This document shows, in pieces, positions 33,015 to 40,668 of a stretch of DNA of 64,000 nt. Below the pieces are notes generated by a model. That model was given only the letters and a program-made list of their open reading frames with translations. It was not told the origin of the DNA and did not search any database. Made by a program: the position numbers and the translations under genes. The stretch's first letter is position 1. The number at the start of each line of letters is the position of its first letter. Origin of the DNA: Hymenobacter jeollabukensis (GTDB lineage Bacteria; Bacteroidota; Bacteroidia; Cytophagales; Hymenobacteraceae); NCBI RefSeq assembly GCF_005771675.1, contig NZ_VAJM01000014.1, positions 124,001 to 188,000 on the forward strand, written 5' to 3'.

Positions 33015-33086
33015 AACTCAGTCAGGTTGCGGGGGGCCGCCTACTCAGCAGTGGCAGCCGTTCTCAGGTCGAATTTTCGGTCGAAA

Positions 33087-34733
33087 TCAGCCCGGAATCT
33101 GCTCGGCGCCCAGCGGCGGCACCTCGTCCCCGGGCTGGGCCGCGTCAGGCCCCATGTCATCCTCCTCGCGGTGCAGCACCGCCCCCGTCGTCGGGTCCGC
33201 CACCGATTCGCCCGTAGCGGCAGCAGCGGTAACGACCGGCGCCAGCACGGGCGCGGCCGGCGTGGTCGTCGTTACGGTTACACTGGATGCGGCGGGACTG
33301 GCCACCGGCGTATAGGCACCCGTCGAGGCATCAGGCGTGGGGGGCACCGGGGCCGTGTAGGTCGTCACTACCGGCCCGGGCGCCGCGGGCAGAGCCGGCG
33401 AAGTAGTAACCGTGGTCGTGCTCAGCAGCGCGCCGCCGGCCGTCGTCAGCACACCCGTTGGGGCGGCGCTGGCGGAGCCGTCGGGGCCTTTGTTTTCCTG
33501 CCACTTCAGCCCCAGATAGGTGGCGCTGCTGATGGCCAGCAGCAGGGTTTCGTTGTTGTTCCACTCGGGCAGGGCCACCGTTTTGTACACCGTGCGCACG
33601 AAAAAGTAGCCCAGCAGCACCGTGATGACCACCTTCTGCAGCCGGTTGATGCTCACCCCGTTGCTATCAGAAAGAATGTCGGTCAGCCAGCCACGGCTGG
33701 TTTCGGGGCCCTCGGGCAGGGCCTTGCCCACGTCGCCGCTCATGCCGATAAGCCCGCTCAGTCCCGCCGTGCCCGCGCTGATGCCCAGCAGCGACAGGGT
33801 GGTCATGCTGATGTTGGTCATTTCGCCCGTCACGCAGTAGATGACCAGGTAGCAGCTCATGATGATAAACGTCCACCAGGCCAGTTGGGTCTTGGCCAGG
33901 CTGAAGGGCCGCAGCGTCGAGTCCAGCGGCACGCCGGCGCTAGTCAGCTCGCCCTCCTTGCCGCTGCGCAGCAGGGCCGAGCGGTGCGCCAGCGCAATGA
34001 TGCCCAGGGCCAGGAAGAACACGCCCACGCCCGCAATCCACAGCGCGCTGGGCTGCACCAGCTGAAAATGCACGCTGCGCTCGGGGCCCGGGTAAAGCTC
34101 CGTAAACACCTGGTCGTCGTAGCCCAGGCCGATTTTGCCGGGGTGCGTAAACTTCCACGGCGAGCCGTACACGATGTCCCAGTACTGCAGGTTGGCGGGC
34201 GTACGGTCGAGCTTGAAGAGGACTTTGTCGTACACCGCGTTCAGGTCGCTGAGCACGGTATCCTCGCTCACGGCCCGGCCCACCAGGTCGGGGGCGGCCA
34301 CGGTGCTCAGCGTATCGTCGTCGGTGAGGTAGGCGGCGGCGCGGTCCCGCGAGCCGGCCACTTTGCTGTCGGTGCCGGCCAGGTACACGGCCAGCGGGGG
34401 CATGTTACGCAGCGGCGTGTCGTCGATGTAGAGCACCATTTGCCGGGTCTTGGCGTGGGCGCGCTCCGGGCTCATCCCCATTTTCACCATGGCGGCCTCC
34501 TCGTCGTGCAGCCAGCGCCCCAGCCCGTCGACTTCCAGCGTGATGGTACTGCCCAGCTTAAACAGCGAATCCTGCCCGGCATCGGCCGTGGCGTGGATGT
34601 TCTTGATGACGGGCCGGAATACCTGCGGCTGCTGCGCCCGCGCCATGGGCAGCAGGCCGCCAACGAGGAGCCACGTTAGCAGCAGCGCCCGGTGCAGCGT
34701 GGGCCCGGTGGTACGCGGGGAGAAATTCAGCAT
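33087..34733 (-). CDS. Multi-pass membrane protein with Thr/Pro-rich tail, unknown
   Basis: 548 residues from the ATG at 34733. A signal peptide or first helix ends near AMARAQ (residue 34). An extracytoplasmic region (35-225) contains a possible beta-rich domain (FKLGSTITLEVDGLGRWL). Five helices follow at about 229-250, 284-303, 311-331, 367-386 and 396-410. The loop motif SLAKTQLAWWTF (279-290) and the glycine-rich helix LLGISAGTAGLSGLIG (315-330) look conserved in type. Residues 420-520 are Ala/Thr/Val/Pro-rich low complexity. No transporter or enzyme family is recognised. It lies between an amidase and a GH108 gene and could be a pore, holin-like or anchoring component. Confidence 0.7.
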   Translation of the reverse strand: MLNFSPRTTGPTLHRALLLTWLLVGGLLPMARAQQPQVFRPVIKNIHATADAGQDSLFKLGSTITLEVDGLGRWLHDEEAAMVKMGMSPERAHAKTRQMVLYIDDTPLRNMPPLAVYLAGTDSKVAGSRDRAAAYLTDDDTLSTVAAPDLVGRAVSEDTVLSDLNAVYDKVLFKLDRTPANLQYWDIVYGSPWKFTHPGKIGLGYDDQVFTELYPGPERSVHFQLVQPSALWIAGVGVFFLALGIIALAHRSALLRSGKEGELTSAGVPLDSTLRPFSLAKTQLAWWTFIIMSCYLVIYCVTGEMTNISMTTLSLLGISAGTAGLSGLIGMSGDVGKALPEGPETSRGWLTDILSDSNGVSINRLQKVVITVLLGYFFVRTVYKTVALPEWNNNETLLLAISSATYLGLKWQENKGPDGSASAAPTGVLTTAGGALLSTTTVTTSPALPAAPGPVVTTYTAPVPPTPDASTGAYTPVASPAASSVTVTTTTPAAPVLAPVVTAAAATGESVADPTTGAVLHREEDDMGPDAAQPGDEVPPLGAEQIPG

Positions 34734-35048
34734 GAACGACGAACAGAAGAGGAAAATGACCAGGGGCTCAGGAAGCGGTTTTAAACTAAGCAACAGCAGC
34801 CATGAAACTGTAATTATTCCGCAATCAAAAGTCAATTATATAACCGATTAAACTACCAAGTATAATTACCTGAATGGACACAACAAAAACCCCGTATTTC
34901 TACGGGTAAATAATAATCTAGGCAATAGGTGTGGGGCAGGAAAGGTGCTAATTACACCGACTGACATTTCCTGACAGCAGCCGGTTCTGCAAACCTAGCC
35001 AAATATCCAATTATCACAATACTGGCATCCGGCCGCGCGGCCCCACCG
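34734..35048. other. AT-rich intergenic region with a small hairpin
   Basis: No gene is evident, although the upstream frame of the membrane protein is open as far as 34835. The region is markedly more AT-rich than the flanks, and contains a short CCCGTA-TTTC-TACGGG hairpin (34891-34906). It may hold promoters for the membrane protein, and the drop in GC hints at recent insertion or a regulatory spacer. Confidence 0.45.
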
Positions 35049-35786
35049 TTAGGCCGGCTGACCGGTCGGCGTCAGGTTGGCCAGGACCTGTTCCCGCTCC
35101 GCGTCGCGCACGATGATGCTGAGCGTGGAGGCCACGTAACGGTTTTCCTGCTGGTGCGGGGTTTTGCCAAGGGTGTCGAAGTCGCCGTTGATGTCGGTGA
35201 AGCTGACGACCTGCGTGAAGAGCGTCTTGTCCTCCACGTCGGTCAGGGCCGAGCCGATGACGTTGCCCAGCTGCAGAATCAGGCCCACCGTCTGCGTCGG
35301 GGCTTTCACGATGGCGGCCGTTACCTGCTGCAGCAGGCTTTTATAGGTATCGTTGCTCTGGGCGGCGGCCAGCACCTGCCCGGTGTCGCGCAGGTCCTTC
35401 TTGCTCTTGAGCACCGACACGAGCACGTGCACCTGGCAGGGCGGCTTCTGGTCGGGCTGCTCCTGCTTCCAGTAGTACACGGTACGGTCGACGGGCAGGT
35501 CCTCGTTGTCGTCGACGCGCGGGAAGCTGTTGAGTGTGAGCGTGCGCGGCTCCTGCATCTGGTCGTCGATGACCACCACGAGCAAGTAGAGGTTGGCGTA
35601 GCCGGGGAAGGGCGGAACGCGCGGGGTGTGGTTGTCCTTGATGTGCAGCTGCGAGAGGCGTACCTCCAGGCCGCTGACGTTGCCCGAATCGGGAATGGCC
35701 CCGCGCACCGCGTCGAGGCGGCCGGGCTGGGCCGCAGGCAGCGAAACGGTGGAGATAATGGCGTCGTCTTGTAAGCTCAGGGCCAT
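35049..35786 (-). CDS. Hypothetical soluble protein, unknown
   Basis: 245 residues. No signal peptide or membrane helix is present. The N-terminal half (about 35-110) has strands that look like a C2-type or jelly-roll beta sandwich (GYANLYLLVVVIDDQMQEPR, then VYYWKQEQPDQKPPCQVHVL). The second half is helical with a KAPTQTVGLILQLGNVIGSA segment and ends in strand-like pieces (FTDINGDFDTLGKTPHQQEN). No family is identified. It lies between AT-rich spacers in the peptidoglycan-hydrolase group, on the same strand as the membrane protein and amidase. Confidence 0.65.
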   Translation of the reverse strand: MALSLQDDAIISTVSLPAAQPGRLDAVRGAIPDSGNVSGLEVRLSQLHIKDNHTPRVPPFPGYANLYLLVVVIDDQMQEPRTLTLNSFPRVDDNEDLPVDRTVYYWKQEQPDQKPPCQVHVLVSVLKSKKDLRDTGQVLAAAQSNDTYKSLLQQVTAAIVKAPTQTVGLILQLGNVIGSALTDVEDKTLFTQVVSFTDINGDFDTLGKTPHQQENRYVASTLSIIVRDAEREQVLANLTPTGQPA

Positions 35787-36058
35787 GATCGGGAAAAATG
35801 AGGAGGTGAGAAAATAGCGGGAGGTGCGGCCTTTAGCTGGCTTTCAGCTTAATATCTGCTTGCATAATCGGCAGGCAATTGCTGCGGCGGATATTCAGCG
35901 TGAAAATCAAACTATTATTGACAGTCGAGGCTTGCATCTGCATAATTAAAATAATTCCTCGTCAAGCCCAATAATTAATTATATTTTTTTACTAATATCG
36001 ACCTTTCGGTGGCCGCCGCAGCGCCCACCCATTATCCGCTTCCCGTACTTTTTTCGCT

Positions 36059-36754
36059 ATGGCTGCTTTTGCGCACTACTACCCCACCCTGCTCGCCAAC
36101 GAAGGCGGCTACTGCCACGACCCGCTCGACCCGGGCGGAGAAACCTACCGCGGCATTGCCCGGGCCGCCAACCCGCACTGGGCTGGCTGGCCCACCGTCG
36201 ACGCCATCAAGGCCCACCTGGGTTTGCCCCACCCCGTACCTCAGGTCGACTGGCACCAGCTGAACGTAGCGCTGGCCGCCGACGCGCCCCTGGCCGCCGC
36301 CATCGAAGCGTTTTACAAAGCTGCCTACTGGAACCCGCTGCACCTCGACGCGGTGAACTCGCAGCCCATTGCCGATCAGCTGGCCGACCACGGCGTGAAT
36401 GCCGGCACCGGGCGCGCCGCCAAGATGTGGCAGTACCTGCTCAACACCGAGTTTGGCGCCCACCTCGTTCTCGACGGCCAGATCGGCCCGCAGAGCGTAG
36501 CCGCGCTCAACGCCGTCGACGCCGCGCACTTCTACCAGCGGCTGATTGCCATGCGCCAGGCCTTCTACAAGTACCGCGCGGGCAGCTTCACGCCGGCCGA
36601 AGCCACGGCGCTGGCGGCCTGGCACCAGTTCTTCGCCCAGCAGCTGAACCTGCACACCGACGCGCGCATGGAAAAGTACCTGGCCAGCTGGCTGGGCCGC
36701 ACCCACGAAGCCTTCACACCCACGTCGGCTACGGTCACGTCGGCCACGGCGTAA
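36059..36754 (+). CDS. GH108 family N-acetylmuramidase
   Basis: 231 residues. The N-terminus LLANEGGYCHDPLDPGGETY (residues 11-30) carries the EGGY-x-x-DP-x-DPGG motif that defines the glycoside hydrolase family 108 catalytic region; the Glu in EGGY is the expected acid. The second half (WQYLLNTEFGAHLVLDGQIG, near 123) is the predicted peptidoglycan-binding domain. It cuts the glycan chain of peptidoglycan. Many relatives are phage endolysins or secretion activators. There is no signal peptide. It is divergent from the 35049-35786 gene, with a 272-bp AT-rich spacer between. Confidence 0.88.
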   Translation: MAAFAHYYPTLLANEGGYCHDPLDPGGETYRGIARAANPHWAGWPTVDAIKAHLGLPHPVPQVDWHQLNVALAADAPLAAAIEAFYKAAYWNPLHLDAVNSQPIADQLADHGVNAGTGRAAKMWQYLLNTEFGAHLVLDGQIGPQSVAALNAVDAAHFYQRLIAMRQAFYKYRAGSFTPAEATALAAWHQFFAQQLNLHTDARMEKYLASWLGRTHEAFTPTSATVTSATA

Positions 36755-36779
36755 AGTCGCGTAGACTTATATACGGTAA

Positions 36780-36864
36780 AACGTCATGCTGAGCCCCGCG
36801 AAGCATCTCTACCGCACGATTCAACGAAGCGGTAGAGATGCTTCGCGGGGCTCAGCATGACGTT
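36780..36864. repeat. 36-bp near-perfect palindromic intergenic repeat
   Basis: Arms 36780-36815 and 36829-36864 are exact reverse complements around a 13-nt loop. They begin AACGTCATGCTGAGC and contain GAAGCATCTCTACCGC. The element lies between convergent genes and resembles other GTCAT-starting repeats at 46880 and 49466. It is probably a dispersed REP-like or MITE-like element, and could also stop transcription from both sides. Confidence 0.8.
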
Positions 36865-36904
36865 CCTGTTTAGCAGAACTTTAAGCTTTGTGCGCAGTGC
36901 AGCC

Positions 36905-37291
36905 TTAGCGAGCCGGGCGCAGTTCGTCGGCTTCGAACACGCGCGGCACTTTCTTCTTGCGCACCACAATCTGGTAGCGGGGCCGGTCCTGCCGCTCGTC
37001 CCACATGATGTCGGACACGACGCCGCGCAGGCGGGGCTGGCCGGGCTCCAGGTCCACGGCTTCCACCGCGTCGCCGAAGCCGAAGGGCGGGCGCATCACC
37101 GGGCGGAACAACTCGGGGCGCACGAGGTAGTTGCGCTCATCGTAGCGCAGAGTTATCCAGTCCTCGTCTTCGCTGATTTTCTCGAAGAGCTTGTCCAGCG
37201 GGTCCACCCACTCGAAGGAGCGGCGGTTGGCCGGGTGTAAGTAAGAGTAACCGTAGGCGGGCGACCAGCCATACAGGCCGTATTCGAGCAT
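36905..37291 (-). CDS. Conserved hypothetical protein
   Basis: 128 residues from the ATG at 37291. Segments GLYGWSPAYGYSYLHPANRR and EWVDPLDKLFEKISEDEDW at the N-terminus, RYDERNYLVRPELFRPV in the middle and a basic beta-rich end (RPRYQIVVRKKKVPRVFEAD) look like one compact soluble domain. No known family is recognised. The upstream in-frame ATG at 37345 would add 18 residues of poor quality. It is convergent with the GH108 gene across a palindromic repeat. Confidence 0.65.
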   Translation of the reverse strand: MLEYGLYGWSPAYGYSYLHPANRRSFEWVDPLDKLFEKISEDEDWITLRYDERNYLVRPELFRPVMRPPFGFGDAVEAVDLEPGQPRLRGVVSDIMWDERQDRPRYQIVVRKKKVPRVFEADELRPAR

Positions 37292-37426
37292 CGGACGGGG
37301 CACAGAAACGCGGAATTGGCGGTGAGACGTAGACCAGTAAAACACCGCAGCCGAGCCGCGGGTTCGGCGGGCGGCAAAAGTATAACCGATAAGCCGGGCG
37401 GTACCCGAGGGCCCGCGTCGCGCCCC

Positions 37427-37915
37427 CTAGTGCGGCAGGCGCGGGCGCAACCAGCCGTAGGCCCAGGTGCCGAGCATGGCGCTGACGATGGCCACGCCGA
37501 TGACGCCTACGCCGCTGCCCCACAAGGCAAACAACGGCCCGGGGCAGGCACCCGTCAGGGCCCAGCCCAGGCCGAAGAGCGTGCCGCCGACGGCGTAGCG
37601 AATGCCGCGGCCCATAGTTTTGGGCGGCAGCTGAATCGGCTCCCCGCCGAGGGTGCGGGCGTGGCTGCGCTTGAGCAGCTGCGTGGTGAGAATGGCCACG
37701 GGCAGGGCCGTCAGGAAAATACCGTACATGTGGAAGCCCTGGAAGCGAAACATTTCCTGAATCCGAAACCAGGAAATCAACTCGCCCTTGGTGATGACCA
37801 CCCCGAAGGCCACGCCTACCGCGAAATACAGCAGCAAGCTGCGCCAGCTTCCGGCCGAAGCTTCCCGCGCGGCCGGTACCACCGGCGGCGCGTCCGAAAT
37901 CAGCGGCGCGCTCAT
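37427..37915 (-). CDS. YeeE/YedE-type membrane subunit (second half)
   Basis: 162 residues with about four helices. The motif LGWALTGACPGPLFALWGSG (near 122-141) contains the conserved Cys of YeeE/YedE (TsuA) thiosulfate transporters, in which cysteines pass thiosulfate through the channel. The N-terminus is a short soluble tail. It overlaps the preceding half-gene by 4 bp (ATGA type), so the two halves form one split transporter, as is common in Bacteroidota. Sulfur-compound import is inferred from family. Confidence 0.85.
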   Translation of the reverse strand: MSAPLISDAPPVVPAAREASAGSWRSLLLYFAVGVAFGVVITKGELISWFRIQEMFRFQGFHMYGIFLTALPVAILTTQLLKRSHARTLGGEPIQLPPKTMGRGIRYAVGGTLFGLGWALTGACPGPLFALWGSGVGVIGVAIVSAMLGTWAYGWLRPRLPH

Positions 37916-38478
37916 GCCAGAATCAGTGGTAAGAGCACCCAGGTGCCGATGATGCCGCCCACGAAAAAGGCCGCCATAGCCGGCATGGAGGGCTTTTGCA
38001 GGTCGGCCACGCCCGTCAGCGCGTGGCCCGAGGTGCAGCCGCCCGCGTAAGCCGTGCCGAAGCCCACCAGAAAGCCGCCGCCCACCAACAGCGCCAGCCC
38101 GCGCCCGCTCAGCAATGCGGACCAGTTGAACAGCTCAGCCGGCACCAGGCCGCGGAAGTCGTGGAGGCCGAGGCGCTGCAAATCGGCCACGGTGGCGGCG
38201 GATATGGCCACCGGCTGCGGGTTGCGCAGCGCGGTGCCGGCTAGCAGCCCGCCCCCGATGATGCCCAGCGCCAGGGCCAGGTTCCAGCCGCCTTCCCGGC
38301 GCCAGTCGTAGCGGAAGTAGGCGAGGCCGCGGGTGGGCAGCACGGCGGCGCAGGCGTGGCGCAGGTTGCTGGATATGCCGAAGAGCTTGTTGCCGAGCAC
38401 CAGCAGCAGGGGCACCATCAGGCCCACCAGCGGGCCGGCCACGTACCAGGGCCAGGGGCGCGAGAGAAATTCCATCAT
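37912..38478 (-). CDS. YeeE/YedE-type membrane subunit (first half)
   Basis: 188 residues with about four to five helices. The motif [20 protein letters not shown] (near 138-157) is the hallmark of the YeeE/YedE family, its Cys being the predicted thiosulfate-passing residue. The upstream part has the matching [20 protein letters not shown] helix. Translation is coupled to the second half by a 4-bp overlap. Together they should form a transporter for thiosulfate or a related sulfur compound. No rhodanese or sulfur dioxygenase gene is adjacent. Confidence 0.87.
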   Translation of the reverse strand: MMEFLSRPWPWYVAGPLVGLMVPLLLVLGNKLFGISSNLRHACAAVLPTRGLAYFRYDWRREGGWNLALALGIIGGGLLAGTALRNPQPVAISAATVADLQRLGLHDFRGLVPAELFNWSALLSGRGLALLVGGGFLVGFGTAYAGGCTSGHALTGVADLQKPSMPAMAAFFVGGIIGTWVLLPLILA

Positions 38479-38545
38479 GCCTTCGCGTACGTTTTTTGGG
38501 CCGATTCGGGTCCGCCCAGCCGGGCAGTCGTTACCTCAGGCGGTA

Positions 38546-39226
38546 CTACGCCGGTGCTTCGTTTTCGTCGTGCAGGGGGCCGCCGGTGGCGTGCTGTAGC
38601 AGCTGCTCGCGCAGGGCGCCGCCCTCGTGCAGGGGCGCAAACGACAGCCGGTCTTCCTGTCCGTCGCGGCGGCGAATGAGCAGCTCATCCGCGCCCACGG
38701 GCACCAGCATATCGATATCGGCCCAATGCCAGCGGCGCAGCAGCCCCAGCGGGTGCATGCGCAGGCTGAAGCCGTCGGGTAGCAGGTGCAGGTGGCGGCG
38801 GGCGTCGAGGTGCTGCATGCTGAAGGCCAGACCGACGTAAAACAGCGCCAACGCCCCGTACAGCCAGGGCAGCACGTGGATGCGGTGCGGGGCCCCGGCC
38901 AGCTCAGCCTCGTGGTGGCGGTGCCAGATGTGGTAGCCCTCCAGCGCCAGAATGCCCGCCCCGGCAATTTCCAGCCAGGCCACGGCTTCGCGGTGGTGCG
39001 GGTGGTGGCGCAGGTGCAGGATTTCGCGCACCAGCAGGGCTACGTACGCCGCCCCCACCACGATTTCGGCCAGCATCACCCCGCTCAGCGCCTCGCCCTG
39101 CACCAGATTCAGCCCGCTGCTCAGCAGCACCAGCGCGGGCACCAGGTGCATGAGGCCCTTGGCGCGCTGGCGCCGGGCGTGCTGACGGTGGTAGAGGGTG
39201 ATGCGGGCGGAGGCGGGCTGATTCAC
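38546..39226 (-). CDS. Four-helix membrane protein with C-terminal soluble part, unknown
   Basis: 226 residues from a GTG at 39226; no ATG suits, and the frame runs into a heptamer array further upstream. Four helices at about 26-43, 46-63, 80-97 and 114-131 are visible ([75 protein letters not shown]). They are linked by His-rich loops ([17 protein letters not shown]). The last 80 residues look like a small beta-rich domain ([29 protein letters not shown]) similar to a PH-like module. The His-rich loops could bind metal or haem. No family is recognised. Confidence 0.65.
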   Translation of the reverse strand: MNQPASARITLYHRQHARRQRAKGLMHLVPALVLLSSGLNLVQGEALSGVMLAEIVVGAAYVALLVREILHLRHHPHHREAVAWLEIAGAGILALEGYHIWHRHHEAELAGAPHRIHVLPWLYGALALFYVGLAFSMQHLDARRHLHLLPDGFSLRMHPLGLLRRWHWADIDMLVPVGADELLIRRRDGQEDRLSFAPLHEGGALREQLLQHATGGPLHDENEAPA

Positions 39227-39252
39227 GGCTGCCAAGCACGGCAAAAAACCGG

Positions 39253-39322
39253 CAATGAGCAATGAGCAATGAGCAATGAGCAATGAGCAATGAGCAATGA
39301 GCAATGAGCAATGAGCAATGAG
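39253..39322. repeat. Ten perfect tandem copies of CAATGAG
   Basis: The 7-bp unit CAATGAG is repeated exactly ten times without interruption, from 39253 to 39322. It lies between two same-strand genes, upstream of the GTG-start membrane protein. Its length could change by slippage, which would alter spacing to the promoter. Confidence 0.9.
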
Positions 39323-39372
39323 GCTACGCCTGCCTACTGGCGCGGTTACGCCAATTGTTCTTTCTTCATTGT

Positions 39373-40482
39373 TCATTGATGAAGCCGGTAGAAGCGGAAG
39401 AACGGGTGCTCGATGGGCAGTATTTCGGTGCGGGCGAAGCCGGCGCCGCGGGCGTAGCGGGCCAGGGTGCCGGGGCGCATCACAGTGCCGGTTTCGGCGG
39501 AAGGCTCCTCTGCCTTGCCCACCGGCAGGCAGTGCAGAATGCTGAAGCCGTACATCAGCCGCTCGATGGGGTCGGCGCTGACCGAGAACTGCTCGGCCAC
39601 CCGCTCGTCCATCACCAGCACGGCGCCGCCGGGGCCGGCCAGGCGGCGCATGGCGCGCAGCACCGCCACCGGCTGGGCCATGTCGTGCAGGCACTCGAAG
39701 GCCGTGACCAGGTCGTAGTGCCCGGCGGTGAGCGGGGCATCGGCGGCGTCCTGCACCCGGATGCGCACCCGGTCGGCGAGGCCTGCGGCGGCCACGTTGG
39801 CCTGGGCCAGCGCCACCGATTCCTCGTCCAGGTCGAAGCCGTCGACCACCACGTGCGGGTAGCTCTGCGCCAGCCCGATGGCCGACCAGCCGGCGCCGCA
39901 GCCGATGTCGGCCACGCGGGCGGGCGGCGCGGTCTGCCGCAGGCGGGCGTCGATATCGGGCAGGCCGGGCAGCCACTCCTGGCCGAGCTGCTGCAGAAAC
40001 ATGGTGCGGTTCTGCCCGGCCTGGCCCTCGCGCATGTCGGGGCCGTAGGCACCGAAGCTCAGGCCGCCGCCGCTGCGGTACGAGGCCACCACGGCCGGCA
40101 GCGGGTGCACGATGCCGGCCATCAATTGGGCCAGCGGAGCGAGGTACTGCTGACTGTTTTCGTCGGCCAGCACCTCGGCCGGGCCGGGCGGCAGGGCAAA
40201 GCGCCGCTCCTCGGCCGGGGCCAGCTCGTCGTCGACGGTGAGAATGGCCGACACGGCCTGCTGCTCCAGCCACTCGCGGGCGTAGCGGGCATCGGTGCCG
40301 CTGCGGCGGGCCAGCTGGGCGGCGGTGAGCGGGCCGCTACGGGCCAGCACCTGGTAGTAGCCCAGGCGCACGCCCAGGTACACGCCGAACACGTCGAGCG
40401 TGCCCAGCAAGGATTGCACGAACCGGTCGGCAAAGGCTTCGGCGCTGACCTCGGCGGCCGCGGCGCTTGTGGTGGTTTCCAT
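39373..40482 (-). CDS. SAM-dependent class I methyltransferase with N-terminal HTH-like domain
   Basis: 369 residues. Residues 20-110 look like a winged-helix/dimerisation segment (LAARSG-type LTAAQLARRSGTDARYAREW), as in small-molecule O-methyltransferases and Rv2258c-like proteins. The SAM motif I is VADIGCGAGWSAIGLAQSYP near 175, followed by VDGFDLDEESVALAQ and motif II-like HYDLVTAFECLHDMAQPVAV. The C-terminus has GTLARYARGAGFARTEILPI. It methylates an unknown small molecule. It is monocistronic, with its start next to a divergent region towards the glycan genes. Confidence 0.83.
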   Translation of the reverse strand: METTTSAAAAEVSAEAFADRFVQSLLGTLDVFGVYLGVRLGYYQVLARSGPLTAAQLARRSGTDARYAREWLEQQAVSAILTVDDELAPAEERRFALPPGPAEVLADENSQQYLAPLAQLMAGIVHPLPAVVASYRSGGGLSFGAYGPDMREGQAGQNRTMFLQQLGQEWLPGLPDIDARLRQTAPPARVADIGCGAGWSAIGLAQSYPHVVVDGFDLDEESVALAQANVAAAGLADRVRIRVQDAADAPLTAGHYDLVTAFECLHDMAQPVAVLRAMRRLAGPGGAVLVMDERVAEQFSVSADPIERLMYGFSILHCLPVGKAEEPSAETGTVMRPGTLARYARGAGFARTEILPIEHPFFRFYRLHQ

Positions 40483-40668
40483 AACGCTCCGGGGTTAGGT
40501 TGACGACACCGCCGGCGGACGACTTCCGCCGGGCTTATCGTCAAGGTAATCAATATCAACCACTACCGCCCCGGGCCGCTTCCCCGGCTGTAACCGCCAT
40601 CGGCACAACCTAAACTCAGTAAATCCAGTTACTGCCTACTGATTTTGCCGCACCCCTTGCTTACCTAC

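Noticed and set aside
32544-34679. 711-residue plus-strand open frame opposite the amidase and membrane protein genes
   Set aside because: It runs through two genes and a spacer on the other strand with low-complexity composition; the minus-strand genes explain the coding.
32217-36754. Prophage or extracellular contractile injection cluster
   Set aside because: Only lytic and unknown genes are present; no capsid, tail, terminase, baseplate or integrase is seen, so a phage call is not supported.
39253-39322. CRISPR-like array
   Set aside because: Contiguous 7-bp units with no spacers, no 25-40 bp repeats and no cas genes.
39373-40482. This methyltransferase as the missing BtaB partner of the DUF3419 gene
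   Set aside because: It is about 20 kb away, has an N-terminal HTH-like segment as in small-molecule O-methyltransferases, and is in its own transcript.
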